The notes beneath the pieces are model-generated. The model searched no databases, was not told where the DNA came from, and was given only the letters and a program-made list of their open reading frames with translations. From NCBI GenBank assembly GCA_002340325.1, contig DDLV01000047.1, forward strand, positions 1 to 40,441: a stretch of DNA of 40,441 nt. The letters run 5' to 3'. Below, in pieces: positions 7,921 through 16,994 of this stretch. This DNA is from Glaciecola sp. UBA2563. Lineage in GTDB: Bacteria > Pseudomonadota > Gammaproteobacteria > Enterobacterales > Alteromonadaceae. Numbering within the stretch: the stretch's first letter is position 1; each line of letters begins with the position of its first letter. The translations under genes were made by a program, and so were the position numbers.

Positions 7921-9674
7921 GGATGTTTAGTAATAAAACAGTACCAAAACGCGTTTTAGTATCCTTCGGGGTTGTATGGTTGTTAAGTGGGTGTGGTTCT
8001 ACAGACAAGAGTCATGTTGAACAGTCTCTGGCTAACGAACTTGCAAATTTTGAAAAACCGGCGAGGAAAAAGTCTGAGCTGACACAGATCCCTGAAAGCA
8101 TTTCTCAGGCGTTATTTGGTACAGATTCCTCAGTTCCTGATAATCTTATAGATGCCGAGCGCTATGATATAAGCGCACGTGGCGTACCTGCTCGTAGTTT
8201 CTTTTCTGGTTTGGTAAAAGACACTCCTTATTCAGTGGCGATGCATCCAAAAGTTAAAGGGGATATATCGCTTGAATTAAAACAAGTAACACTGCAAGAG
8301 ATATTCGATTTAGTCACTGATATGTATGGCTACCATGTAGAGAAACAATCAACAATTTATCGTATCTTCCCTGCTGGACTGCACACTGAGATATTCAGTG
8401 TGAATTACCTTATGATGCAGCGTTCAGGCCAGACACAAACCAGTATAATCTCTGGAGGTGTTGCACAGGGTTCGGGCGGTGGCGGCTTTGGACAAAACAA
8501 TTTCAACAATAATCAAAATTTTGCAAACAGTGGCAGCAGTAATAATAGCAGCGGTGGCGGGTTAGCCAGCTTATTTGGAGGCGGCAATAATAACAATAAC
8601 GGTTCAAGCGGTTCTAGTATTCCAAGCTCAGGAGGCGCCAGTGGAAGCCCTGGTAGCAACGGAACTGTTATTAGCACAAGCAGCGAATCTAACTTTTGGC
8701 AAAACCTCGAACTGTCTCTGAGAAAAATGATTGGTGAAGATGATGGGCGCGCTGTGCTGGTATCTCCGCAAGCTGGATTGGTAACAGTGAGAGCGTACCC
8801 TGATGAATTAGCATCAATTAGACGTTTTCTAGATGCTTCAGAACAAAGTCTAACCAGGCAAGTCGTTATTGAAGCAAGAATACTCGAAGTCGATCTAAGT
8901 GAGGAATACCAGCAAGGCATTAACTGGTCAAATATAGCCGGTAGCATCGGCGACTCAAGCATTGGATTTGTTACGTCGCCTGGCAGCTTTGGTAATGCAG
9001 TCACATCTGCGCTCGGCGGTCTGACAGGGATCACGATTGAAAATCAAGATTTTACCAGTGTTATCAACTTACTTGACACGCAAGGCGATGTACAGACGCT
9101 TTCTAGTCCTCGCGTAACTGCTGTAAACAACCAAAAAGCTGTTATTAAAGTGGGTGACGACGAGTATTTCGTGACAGATGTCTCAAGCCAAAGCACGTTT
9201 ACAGCGACTAGCACAGCGACCACACCTGACATCGAATTGACACCGTTCTTTTCTGGTATCGCACTAGATGTTACGCCGCAGATTGATGACAAGGGTCATA
9301 TCTTATTACACGTAAATCCATCTGTAATTGAAACGCAGGAACAAGAGAAAATTGTCACGCTAAATCAAGAGCAAATTGTTCTGCCGTTAGCGCAAAGTAC
9401 CATTCGAGAGTCTGACACTATCGTTCGAGCAAACTCAGGCGAAATTGTCGTTATTGGTGGTTTGATGCAATCTGTCAAGCAACAAACTGAATCAAAAACG
9501 CCTCTGCTAGGTGATATCCCTTATTTTGGAAATCTATTTAAGAGCAAAAGAGAAACTGAGTCTAAGAAAGAATTGGTAATTCTACTCAAACCTACCGTTG
9601 TAGACGGCAACGTTTGGCAGAAGGAAGTTGAAAGGAGTCGTTCACAAATATCAGATTGGTTATACGTGGAGTAA
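7917..9674 (+). CDS. mshL: MSHA outer-membrane secretin MshL
   Basis: A 585-residue secretin that forms the outer-membrane ring through which the pilus exits. It has a lipoprotein signal with lipobox LLSGC (Cys26), an N-terminal secretin/TonB short N-domain (about 83-150), and N1-like domains. The C-terminal secretin core contains VVIEARILEVDL and the gate/lip signature IVVIGGLMQS...LLGDIPYFGNLF. Between the N-domains, residues about 179-251 form a Gly/Ser/Asn-rich linker (encoded at about 8451-8669) with no predicted fold. It follows mshK by an ATGA overlap and has its partner ATPase MshM downstream. Length is usual for MshL apart from the linker. Confidence 0.93.
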   Translation: MRMFSNKTVPKRVLVSFGVVWLLSGCGSTDKSHVEQSLANELANFEKPARKKSELTQIPESISQALFGTDSSVPDNLIDAERYDISARGVPARSFFSGLVKDTPYSVAMHPKVKGDISLELKQVTLQEIFDLVTDMYGYHVEKQSTIYRIFPAGLHTEIFSVNYLMMQRSGQTQTSIISGGVAQGSGGGGFGQNNFNNNQNFANSGSSNNSSGGGLASLFGGGNNNNNGSSGSSIPSSGGASGSPGSNGTVISTSSESNFWQNLELSLRKMIGEDDGRAVLVSPQAGLVTVRAYPDELASIRRFLDASEQSLTRQVVIEARILEVDLSEEYQQGINWSNIAGSIGDSSIGFVTSPGSFGNAVTSALGGLTGITIENQDFTSVINLLDTQGDVQTLSSPRVTAVNNQKAVIKVGDDEYFVTDVSSQSTFTATSTATTPDIELTPFFSGIALDVTPQIDDKGHILLHVNPSVIETQEQEKIVTLNQEQIVLPLAQSTIRESDTIVRANSGEIVVIGGLMQSVKQQTESKTPLLGDIPYFGNLFKSKRETESKKELVILLKPTVVDGNVWQKEVERSRSQISDWLYVE

Positions 9675-9678
9675 GTCA

Positions 9679-10629
9679 ATGTACTTATATCACTTTGGCA
9701 TTAAAAAATTACCGTTTACGCTAACACCAAACACGCAGTTTTATTTTGGTCTACCAAGTCACAATGAAGCTCTTGATGTGCTTAGAACTGCACTAGATTC
9801 TGGTGAAGGGTTCATTAAAGTTACGGGTGAAGTTGGTACTGGCAAATCACTTATTTGTCGAAAGCTTCTAAATGAGCTAAGCGATGGATTTGTCCCCGCA
9901 TATGTACCAAATCCAATGCTGTCCCCGGACGCGCTCAGAAGAGTGGTGGCAAATGAGCTTAACGTAGACCTGTCAGACGTAAGGGATCAGCAAGAATATA
10001 CACTAAAAATACAACAGCATCTGGTGAAAATCCGCCGACAAAATAAAGCAGTTGTATTGATAATTGATGAAGCACAGGCTCTACCAGATGAGAGCATCGA
10101 AGCTTTGAGATTAATGACTAATCTTGAAACTGAAAGCAACAAATTAATGCAAGTTGTGTTGTTTGGTCAGCCTGAGCTAGATGTCAAAATAAGTAAACCC
10201 CATTTGAGACAGCTAAAACAACGCATTACCTTTTCATATCAGTTGCAAACGATGGATAGCAATCAGACGTTTCAATACCTAAAGCACAGAATGCTCACAG
10301 CAGGTCACAAGACCGGTGAGGTATTTCAACACAGCACCATCAAGGCACTCATTCGTTTTACTAAAGGCACCCCAAGATTGGTAAATATAATTGCGCATAA
10401 AGCCTTAATGCTGGCATATGGTGAAGGTGTTAGTCAGGTCAGTAAGCGACATGTCGAGCTAGCAGCTAACGACACTGAAGCAGCATTTAACAAAAAAAGA
10501 CTGGGAATTGCTAATTGGCTAATGCCTGCGGCTGCAGTATCTGCTATCGGCCTAATTATCCTTGGCTCGTTTTTTAATGGTTCAGATTACTCTCACTTTC
10601 TCAGTATGGTTATCGGGAGCAAACCATGA
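9679..10629 (+). CDS. mshM: MSHA biogenesis AAA ATPase MshM (ExeA/GspA-like)
   Basis: A 316-residue AAA+ ATPase. The Walker A motif GEVGTGKS is at residues 50-57 and Walker B VVLIIDEAQ is around D130-E131. A C-terminal transmembrane helix (about 280-300: LMPAAAVSAIGLIILGS) anchors it in the inner membrane. The ExeA/GspA relatives help place or assemble the secretin in the cell envelope, and MshM is thought to do the same for MshL. I chose ATG 9679, not an upstream start at 9628, because GGAG at 9668-9671 is correctly spaced and MYLYHFGIKKLPFTLTPN is the family N-terminus. It is 4 bp beyond mshL and overlaps mshN by ATGA. Confidence 0.9.
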   Translation: MYLYHFGIKKLPFTLTPNTQFYFGLPSHNEALDVLRTALDSGEGFIKVTGEVGTGKSLICRKLLNELSDGFVPAYVPNPMLSPDALRRVVANELNVDLSDVRDQQEYTLKIQQHLVKIRRQNKAVVLIIDEAQALPDESIEALRLMTNLETESNKLMQVVLFGQPELDVKISKPHLRQLKQRITFSYQLQTMDSNQTFQYLKHRMLTAGHKTGEVFQHSTIKALIRFTKGTPRLVNIIAHKALMLAYGEGVSQVSKRHVELAANDTEAAFNKKRLGIANWLMPAAAVSAIGLIILGSFFNGSDYSHFLSMVIGSKP

Positions 10630-11723
10630 GCGTCATTAATAAAATGTTGCGTGACCTCGAGCAGCGACAACAAACGCCTATTACCGCTAACTATGTCCAG
10701 GATGAAACACCGAATCGTTCTTTAGCACTCATTTGTGTATCAACACTGGCTGTCATCGTCTTGCTTGGATGCGCGATTGCTTACGGCGTAGCACATGTAA
10801 ACTACGCTAGTTCTGAATTGCCGATTATTCAAACGCATGGCAATACAAAAAATGACATCAAATTGGAAAGTCCGACACCTGAGGTGTCCCCAATTTTGGA
10901 AGAAAGTGATATACATGAATTTGATACACAGCAAGGAAAACCCACTGCTGAGGATGTAAACAGCGCAGTAACAAAAATGGCTCGCGTTCAAAACGGCGTA
11001 GAGATGTCACAAAGTCAAATGGAAGAAACGCTTGAACCGGCAATCATAGCTAAAGGCAACGCTCCCTTCGAAGAAGTAGCTCCAGATAGTGAAGAACAAG
11101 ACGGGTTAGAGAGCGAAAGCATGCAGGTTGCCTCTAGTCTTGGATATTCTCGACAGGTCGCTTCATTACGCGAAAGCGCGAGGATTGCACTGGAGAGCGG
11201 TCAGTCGGCTAGAGCGAGCGATTTGTTAGCACAAATTCTTGAAATCTCACCAGAACAATCAAGCGTTAGGAAGCAACTAGCGTCACTTCTCTATGCAAAT
11301 CGAGATACGGTGGGGGCCGTGAAAGCGTTGGAGGAAGGGATTGTTTCGCATCCTGAGGATAGCAGCATTCGTCTAATGCAAGCGAGAATATCGTTTCGAC
11401 AAGGGGATATTCAAAAAGCACAAGCCATTTTAAAAGAGCACCCTTCAACTACATTAGCTTCGACAGATTTGCTCAGCTTTCGCGCTGCGATATCCGAACA
11501 AGTAGGTGATTACAAACAAGCACATTCGGACTACCAATCACTTACCACACGTGAGCCGAACACAGCGAAATGGTGGTTGGGTCTTGCTGTGTCACAAGAC
11601 AAGTTAAAATTGCCTGAAAAAGCAGTTGAATCCTACAAGAGAGTTCAAGGATTAAATCAACTGTCGATGCAGGTACATGATTTTGTCAAAACTCGCATTG
11701 ATTCCCTCGCGGAGCAATCATAA
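10626..11723 (+). CDS. mshN: MSHA biogenesis protein MshN (TPR protein, GspB-like N-terminus)
   Basis: A 365-residue inner-membrane protein. The N-terminus MSVINKMLRDLEQRQ is a conserved element of MshN and GspB/ExeB-like proteins. One transmembrane helix follows (about 32-56), then an acidic, Glu/Ser-rich linker, then a periplasmic tetratricopeptide-repeat region from about residue 180 (ARIALESGQSARASDLLAQI, LASLLYANRDTVGAVKALEE). By analogy with the ExeA-ExeB pair it should work with MshM in secretin assembly. The start overlaps the mshM stop by ATGA and its stop overlaps the mshE start as TAATG. Confidence 0.88.
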   Translation: MSVINKMLRDLEQRQQTPITANYVQDETPNRSLALICVSTLAVIVLLGCAIAYGVAHVNYASSELPIIQTHGNTKNDIKLESPTPEVSPILEESDIHEFDTQQGKPTAEDVNSAVTKMARVQNGVEMSQSQMEETLEPAIIAKGNAPFEEVAPDSEEQDGLESESMQVASSLGYSRQVASLRESARIALESGQSARASDLLAQILEISPEQSSVRKQLASLLYANRDTVGAVKALEEGIVSHPEDSSIRLMQARISFRQGDIQKAQAILKEHPSTTLASTDLLSFRAAISEQVGDYKQAHSDYQSLTTREPNTAKWWLGLAVSQDKLKLPEKAVESYKRVQGLNQLSMQVHDFVKTRIDSLAEQS

Positions 11724-13552
11724 TGGTGCAAAAAACCAAAATCAGGCTCGGCGACCTGTTAGTTCAAAACGGCTTGATAGACGACGAACAGTTAAATACC
11801 GCACTGGCTGAACAACGCAAAACTGGGCGCAAGTTAGGGGCAACACTTATCGCACTTGAGATGGTGTCTGAGCAACAGCTGTTAACGCTGTTGTCGCAAC
11901 ATATGAAAGTACCTCTGATTGATTTAAATGAGTTTCGCGTTGACAACAACGCTGTCAAGCTTTTGCCTGAAATACAAGCACGTAGATATCGAGCGTTAGT
12001 GCTTGAAGACAGAGGCGACACCTTGTTGGTGGGTATGAGCGACCCAGGTGATATTAATGCCGTTGATGAACTAAGTGCAAAACTTCCAAAACCTATCGAC
12101 GTTGCCGTTATTAGTGAGACGCAGTTATTTGAAGCTTACGATAACTGCTACAGGAAAACAGAAGAAATAGCGTCATTTGCACAAGAGTTAGCAGATGAAT
12201 ATAGCGAAGGCAATGACTTTTCTTTGGACACTGGATTTGTCGATGAGCAAGACAATGTTGTTGCAAAACTTCTGCAATCGATATTCGAAGATGCTGTGCT
12301 TGCAAAAGCGTCTGATATTCACATTGAACCTGAAGAAAAACAACTACGCATTCGCATGCGAGTTGACGGCGTACTGCAAGAAAACATCATTCCTGAAGCT
12401 AATATTGCATCTGCATTGGTGTTGCGACTTAAACTCATGTCAGGCTTGGACATATCCGAAAAACGGTTACCTCAGGACGGTAGAACACAAGTAACAATCA
12501 AAAATCACGTCATTGATGTGCGGATATCTACCATGCCATTGCAGCATGGCGAATCTGTCGTAATGCGTTTATTAGATCAGTCTCAAGGCGTTCTCACACT
12601 GGAGCAGACGGGAATGCCAGAGGATATGCTGCATCGATTTCGTTCTTTAATAAAGCGCCCGCACGGCATGATCCTTGTCACAGGCCCTACTGGTTCAGGT
12701 AAGACAACGACCCTATATGGCGCACTTAATGAACTGAATCAACCTGAAAATAAAATCATCACTGTAGAGGACCCGGTTGAATATCGATTGCCGCGCATTA
12801 ACCAAGTGCAAGTAAACAACAAAATCGAATTGACCTTTGCCAGTATTCTAAGAACAACTTTACGACAAGACCCCGATATCCTGATGGTGGGGGAAATGCG
12901 AGATAAAGAAACTGTTGAGATTGGATTGCGCGGTGCTTTAACAGGTCACTTAGTGTTGTCCACTCTGCATACCAATGATGCCGTTAGTAGCGCGATTCGC
13001 CTAATTGATATGGGTGCGCCTGGTTATCTAGTAGCGAGTTCTCTAAAGTGTGTCGTCGCTCAACGCTTGGTGCGTAAGGTGTGTGATAACTGCTCTGAAA
13101 CTACACCCCCTGAAGAGGATCACAAGATTTGGTTGGCCAGTATCGAAAAAGAGTTGGGTCAACATGAATTTAAAAAAGGTCGTGGTTGTCAACGATGCAA
13201 CTTTACCGGCTATCGGGGTCGAGTAGGTGTTTTTGAGCTGTTAGAAGTTACAGAACCTCTGATGAATAAATTAAAAGCGGGCGACAATCTCGGATTTGCT
13301 GAAACGGTAAAATCAAACCCAAATTTCAAAACGCTGGCGCATGCTGCGTTTGAATATGCAAAACAAGGCATTACGAGCCTCGATGAAGTCATGAGATTGG
13401 TCGAAATGGTAAGCGACGGCAAAGAAGACCAGTCTTCAAAAACATCTCATGAAATTAAACAAGATCTCACAGCGACTATTCCAAAACAAAGCACGGATCA
13501 ATCAAAACCAGATACTACATCCGGTGGTCTTTCATTAGAGGATACTGATTGA
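11723..13552 (+). CDS. mshE: MSHA pilus extension ATPase MshE (MshEN-type c-di-GMP receptor)
   Basis: A 609-residue GspE/PilB-family motor ATPase. The N-terminal MshEN domain has two tandem motifs, RLGDLLVQNGLIDDEQL from R8 and KLGATLIALEMVSEQQL from K38, the pair that in Vibrio cholerae MshE binds cyclic di-GMP. The nucleotide core has Walker A GPTGSGKTTT (321-330), an Asp box near VEDPVEY, Walker B around DILMVGEMRD (385-394) and a His box. A zinc knuckle uses C454, C457, C489 and C492. It powers addition of MshA subunits at MshG. The ATG overlaps the mshN stop, and the stop overlaps mshG by one base (TGATG). The C-terminal 50 residues are a polar tail with little predicted structure. Confidence 0.95.
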   Translation: MVQKTKIRLGDLLVQNGLIDDEQLNTALAEQRKTGRKLGATLIALEMVSEQQLLTLLSQHMKVPLIDLNEFRVDNNAVKLLPEIQARRYRALVLEDRGDTLLVGMSDPGDINAVDELSAKLPKPIDVAVISETQLFEAYDNCYRKTEEIASFAQELADEYSEGNDFSLDTGFVDEQDNVVAKLLQSIFEDAVLAKASDIHIEPEEKQLRIRMRVDGVLQENIIPEANIASALVLRLKLMSGLDISEKRLPQDGRTQVTIKNHVIDVRISTMPLQHGESVVMRLLDQSQGVLTLEQTGMPEDMLHRFRSLIKRPHGMILVTGPTGSGKTTTLYGALNELNQPENKIITVEDPVEYRLPRINQVQVNNKIELTFASILRTTLRQDPDILMVGEMRDKETVEIGLRGALTGHLVLSTLHTNDAVSSAIRLIDMGAPGYLVASSLKCVVAQRLVRKVCDNCSETTPPEEDHKIWLASIEKELGQHEFKKGRGCQRCNFTGYRGRVGVFELLEVTEPLMNKLKAGDNLGFAETVKSNPNFKTLAHAAFEYAKQGITSLDEVMRLVEMVSDGKEDQSSKTSHEIKQDLTATIPKQSTDQSKPDTTSGGLSLEDTD

Positions 13553-14775
13553 TGCAGTCATTTGCGTATCGGGGTAAAAGCGCTAAAGGTAGCATTATAA
13601 CGGGGACACTGGATGCTGTTGATGCTGGCTCGGTTGCTCGGACATTAAATGAACGAAGCATAACGCCCATTGAGATAAATCAGACAGAACAGGCGGTTGT
13701 AAAATCATCAAAGAATTCAGTTGCCATTAACGTCTTCACGCCTAAGGTGAAAATTGAGGACCTCATAATATTCTGTCGTCAAATGTATTCGCTAACCAAG
13801 GCGGGCGTACCGATTATTCGAGCGATTTCTGGACTTTCTGAAACGAAAAGCATCCGATTAAGGATCGCGCTAAAAGACATTATCGAACAGCTGGAAAAAG
13901 GCAGAAATCTAAGCTCTGCGTTATCGCAACATCAACGCGTATTCAGTCAGCTATTTATTAGCATCATCCACGTCGGTGAAAACACGGGTCAGTTAGATAT
14001 AGCATTTAAGCAACTTGCTGAATATCTTGAACGTGAGAGGGAAACGAGGAAACAAATCAAAGCAGCAACGCGTTATCCAACGTTTGTGGTGATCGCGCTT
14101 GTCGCAGCACTTGTCATTTTGAACGTTTTCGTCATTCCCATCTTCGCCGACATGTTCGAATCATTTGATTCTGAACTTCCGTTGATGACCCGGATCTTGA
14201 TTGGTACTTCGAATTTCTTCATAAACCAATGGTATGTGATTTTAGGTGTCATATTGTTATTAATCGTCATAACAAAAAAATACCTCGATACCCAACGAGG
14301 ACGTCTTACGTGGGATCATCTCAAACTAAAGGCGCCGGTGGTTGGTGAAATTTTAGAGCGTTCTATATTGTCGCGCTTTTCAAGGTCCTTTAGTTTGATG
14401 TTGCGCGCCGGCGTGCCATTGACGAGCGCATTGAGTCTGGTTGCGGAAGCAGTAGACAATGCTTATATGAATCGCGCAATTATTGAAATGCGGCGGCGTA
14501 TCGAGAAAGGAGAGGACCTCGCACGCGTCTCAAAATCAAGTGGGTTATTTACGCCGCTTGTATTGCAGATGATAAGCGTTGGTGAGGAAACGGGACGTGT
14601 AGATGAATTATTAACGGAAGTCGCGGCATTCTATGAGCAGGAAGTTGAATATGACATCAAAAGCCTGACCTCAAAAATAGAACCTGTGCTCATCACCGTT
14701 GTTGCCGCGATGGTGTTGGTGTTAGCGCTTGGTATCTTCACCCCTATGTGGGACATGATGGGTGCCATAAGATAG
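13552..14775 (+). CDS. mshG: MSHA platform protein MshG (PilC/GspF family)
   Basis: A 407-residue polytopic inner-membrane protein with two T2SSF domains (about 65-190 and 270-395). Each is followed by hydrophobic helices (FVVIALVAALVILNVFVIPIF; VLITVVAAMVLVLALGIF). The motifs GEETGRVDELL and VGENTGQLD are the family repeat. It is the membrane platform turned or pushed by MshE to insert pilins. ATG 13552 overlaps the mshE stop by one base; a TTG three bases earlier is less likely. It is directly followed by mshF, whose GTG overlaps its stop. Confidence 0.93.
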   Translation: MQSFAYRGKSAKGSIITGTLDAVDAGSVARTLNERSITPIEINQTEQAVVKSSKNSVAINVFTPKVKIEDLIIFCRQMYSLTKAGVPIIRAISGLSETKSIRLRIALKDIIEQLEKGRNLSSALSQHQRVFSQLFISIIHVGENTGQLDIAFKQLAEYLERERETRKQIKAATRYPTFVVIALVAALVILNVFVIPIFADMFESFDSELPLMTRILIGTSNFFINQWYVILGVILLLIVITKKYLDTQRGRLTWDHLKLKAPVVGEILERSILSRFSRSFSLMLRAGVPLTSALSLVAEAVDNAYMNRAIIEMRRRIEKGEDLARVSKSSGLFTPLVLQMISVGEETGRVDELLTEVAAFYEQEVEYDIKSLTSKIEPVLITVVAAMVLVLALGIFTPMWDMMGAIR

Positions 14776-15239
14776 TGGTGACTGCAAGATTTACCGAAAC
14801 TATGGCGTATTTAATATTGCTAGTGGTATTGATTACCAGCGCGACATGGTGGCACTTGTCAAAGGGAGATGAATTGAGAGCCGCAGTAGTAACCTTATTG
14901 GAAGAAAGATTGAATTATGAGCTTATTCAGCTGTATTGGGCTTGGCAACAGCAAGGTAGGCCAGACGTTGTGCAATACCAAACTGGTAATTCTGCATCAA
15001 TTGCAAGCATCAACGTTGACGAAAAAGGTAAACCTCGGTTAGACCTTTCATTGAAGAATTGCGCAGAGCTTTTCTTTGCTATCGTGCCGCAAAAAGAGCT
15101 AAAAAAATACCTTGGTAGGTCGAAACAAGAACACGACATCGTGTCAATTGATAAACCACAAGAAAAATGTGTTTACGACTTGTTGGGTCATTCAATTGCA
15201 TTTAGTGCAAAACATTCACAATTCAGTGTAGTAAGGTAA
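14775..15239 (+). CDS. mshF: MSHA biogenesis protein MshF
   Basis: A protein of about 154 residues with one N-terminal transmembrane helix (MAYLILLVVLITSATWW) and a periplasmic region rich in Tyr/Trp at LIQLYWAWQQQGRPD, as seen in MshF. MshF is a small accessory subunit encoded between the platform gene and the pilins in MSHA clusters; its exact role is not established. The start is uncertain: GTG 14775 overlaps the mshG stop, GTG 14778 is in frame next to it, and ATG 14802 would start just before the helix. I use 14775 because overlaps are the rule in this operon. It ends 6 bp before mshB. Confidence 0.75.
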   Translation: MVTARFTETMAYLILLVVLITSATWWHLSKGDELRAAVVTLLEERLNYELIQLYWAWQQQGRPDVVQYQTGNSASIASINVDEKGKPRLDLSLKNCAELFFAIVPQKELKKYLGRSKQEHDIVSIDKPQEKCVYDLLGHSIAFSAKHSQFSVVR

Positions 15240-15245
15240 ACGGTC

Positions 15246-15845
15246 ATGAAAAAATCAAATCGTCAGCTGGGCTTTTCACTTATCGAGTTGGTTATCGTCG
15301 TGGTAATTTTGGGGTTATTAGCAGCGACCGCGATACCTCGTTTTATAAACATCACCAGAGAAGCAGAAGATGCAACTGTCGAAGGCGTTGCAGGTGGCTT
15401 TGCAACAGGCGTTAGTTTAGTGCGTTCGCAATGGGAAATTGAGGGACGTCCGGGCGAAAATAGTGCGGCGGACGAAATTTTTGTCCTTGTCGATGGCGTC
15501 GAAATAGGGATAGACAACAATACCGGATTTCCTACGGGGCATATGAGCAATGACGATAGCACCGCAGACACCGATATCGTTGATGCAGATTGCGCAAGTA
15601 TTTTCACGCGGTTATTGCAAAGCGCGCCAACCATAACAACGACATGGGACACTAGCGCAGCGAATGAATTTATCTACTTCGCTAACGCAAACCCTACTGC
15701 GGGGGTTCAAAACAACGATACGTGCACCTTTTATTTAATGCAAACTGTAAAGAATTTGAATTCGGAGCCGTTATCCACATTAGTAGGAAACGGTTTCACG
15801 TACGACCCACGGATCGGTCAAGTAAGTATTTTTAGCAATAATTAA
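15246..15845 (+). CDS. mshB: MSHA prepilin-like protein MshB
   Basis: A 199-residue type IV prepilin with a short basic leader and a cleavage site LG/FSLIE. The usual N-terminal alpha-helix IELVIVVVILGLLAATAIPR follows, with Glu at +5 of the mature form. Two cysteines in the C-terminal half (DADCASIF; NDTCTFYL) can form the disulfide of the D-region. MshB is thought to be a minor pilin, close in sequence to MshA. It stands 36 bp before the major pilin gene. Prepilin peptidase is not encoded in the window. Confidence 0.88.
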   Translation: MKKSNRQLGFSLIELVIVVVILGLLAATAIPRFINITREAEDATVEGVAGGFATGVSLVRSQWEIEGRPGENSAADEIFVLVDGVEIGIDNNTGFPTGHMSNDDSTADTDIVDADCASIFTRLLQSAPTITTTWDTSAANEFIYFANANPTAGVQNNDTCTFYLMQTVKNLNSEPLSTLVGNGFTYDPRIGQVSIFSNN

Positions 15846-15868
15846 CCGATTTGTTGCTGTTATCAATT

Positions 15869-15873
15869 GAGGA
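15869..15873 (+). promoter_or_regulatory. Ribosome binding site deciding the mshA start
   Basis: GAGGA at 15869-15873 lies 8 bases before ATG 15882 and favours it over the in-frame upstream start at 15867, which overlaps this site. It is one of the strongest ribosome sites in the msh cluster, in line with high expression of the major pilin. Confidence 0.6.
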
Positions 15874-15881
15874 CTTTAAAA

Positions 15882-16403
15882 ATGAAAAATCAATCGGGTT
15901 TTACGTTAGTCGAGCTTATAATCGTAATTGTGATATTAGGAATATTGGCAGTAACAGCGGCGCCGCGTTTTATTAACATTCAATCAGATGCAAAGGCCAG
16001 CGCACTGCAAGGTGTGAAAGCTGCACTTGATAGCGCATCACAGCTTGTTTATGCAAAGTCCGCTATTAGCGGCGTACAAGGCGATGCAACCGCTCAGGTG
16101 ACGATCTCTGGCGAAAATGTCGCGGTAGTGTACGGCTATCCTGACGCCAGCGCAATCACTGGTACGGCAGTTGTCGACGCTTTCTTGGACATCGACGCAA
16201 CTGAATTTGAGGCTATTGCGGTGCCCAATGCGGCTGGCAGCTTCGTTATTCTTTTTGCAGACGCAGTTAATACTGGCGCAGGCGGTTGGGAAGCATTCAT
16301 CGATGCGGACGACGTGGACGACGACGATTGTTATGTCCTATATACCGAACCTGCTGACGCGAACTCAACGCCGGTAATTACAGTCGTTGATTCCCAGTGC
16401 TAA
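15882..16403 (+). CDS. mshA: MSHA major pilin MshA
   Basis: A 173-residue type IVa-type prepilin. The leader MKNQSG is followed by the mature N-terminus FTLVELIIVIVILGILAVTA. A globular domain follows, ending in a disulfide-type loop (DDDDC and C-terminal SQC). A run of acidic residues DADDVDDDD precedes the first Cys. MshA forms the pilus shaft that attaches cells to chitin, plankton and surfaces in related bacteria. The gene has the best ribosome site of the operon and gaps of 36 and 23 bp on its sides, where its neighbours overlap. Only one mshA copy is present. Confidence 0.9.
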   Translation: MKNQSGFTLVELIIVIVILGILAVTAAPRFINIQSDAKASALQGVKAALDSASQLVYAKSAISGVQGDATAQVTISGENVAVVYGYPDASAITGTAVVDAFLDIDATEFEAIAVPNAAGSFVILFADAVNTGAGGWEAFIDADDVDDDDCYVLYTEPADANSTPVITVVDSQC

Positions 16404-16426
16404 CATAACCGACATGCTTTCTGACG

Positions 16427-16981
16427 GTGTCAATATATCCCCGAAGAGTTAACAAAAATATTCAATCAGGCTTTAGCCTGATTGAATTGATCATCGTTAT
16501 TACTATTTTGGGGATATTGAGTTTAACCGCAGTGCCGCGATTTTTTGGCAGTGTTGGATTTTCCGAATTTGCCGCTCAGCAGGAATTACGTAGTGCCCTA
16601 AAAGTTCTGCAAACCAAGTCAATGTATGACAGTAGTGGCACGTATTGTTATCGCATGATTTTTGACCTCCCCAGCCAATTAATAGGGCCTAGCACAGCAA
16701 GCTATTCACCAGCAACAGCAGCCGCATCCTGCGCAAACACCATTGCAATCGATGCGCCCGACACCCTCACACTGCGCGAGTCAAACTTCGATGATAAGAA
16801 TGTGACATTTAGCACATCGGACGGCGGTGCAGCCTTTTCATTTGTGCAATTTGATGCGTTAGGTCGACCTTCAACCAATGTCGGGTCTTGCGCTTCAGGC
16901 TGTCAAGTCACAATATCTGGTGAACAGACTGTACGAATTTGTATTGGTTCGCAAGGGTTTGTGCGCGAAGGGCAGTGCTAA
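16427..16981 (+). CDS. mshC: MSHA minor prepilin-like protein MshC
   Basis: A 184-residue prepilin-like protein. The leader of about 14 residues ends SG, followed by FSLIELIIVITILGILSLTAVPRFF. Two Cys pairs (YCYRM, SCANT; GSCASGC, RICIG) can form disulfides. MshC belongs to the minor subunits that prime the tip complex in MSHA pili. The only in-frame start near the leader is GTG 16427, with a poor ribosome site; ATG is absent. This suggests low translation relative to MshA 23 bp upstream. It stops 13 bp before mshD. Confidence 0.85.
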   Translation: MSIYPRRVNKNIQSGFSLIELIIVITILGILSLTAVPRFFGSVGFSEFAAQQELRSALKVLQTKSMYDSSGTYCYRMIFDLPSQLIGPSTASYSPATAAASCANTIAIDAPDTLTLRESNFDDKNVTFSTSDGGAAFSFVQFDALGRPSTNVGSCASGCQVTISGEQTVRICIGSQGFVREGQC

Positions 16982-16994
16982 TGAGGCATTGTTA

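Noticed and set aside
8513..9034. A 173-codon minus-strand frame opposite mshL
   Set aside because: It is the reverse reading of the Gly/Ser/Asn linker, giving poly-Leu/Pro; a composition artefact.
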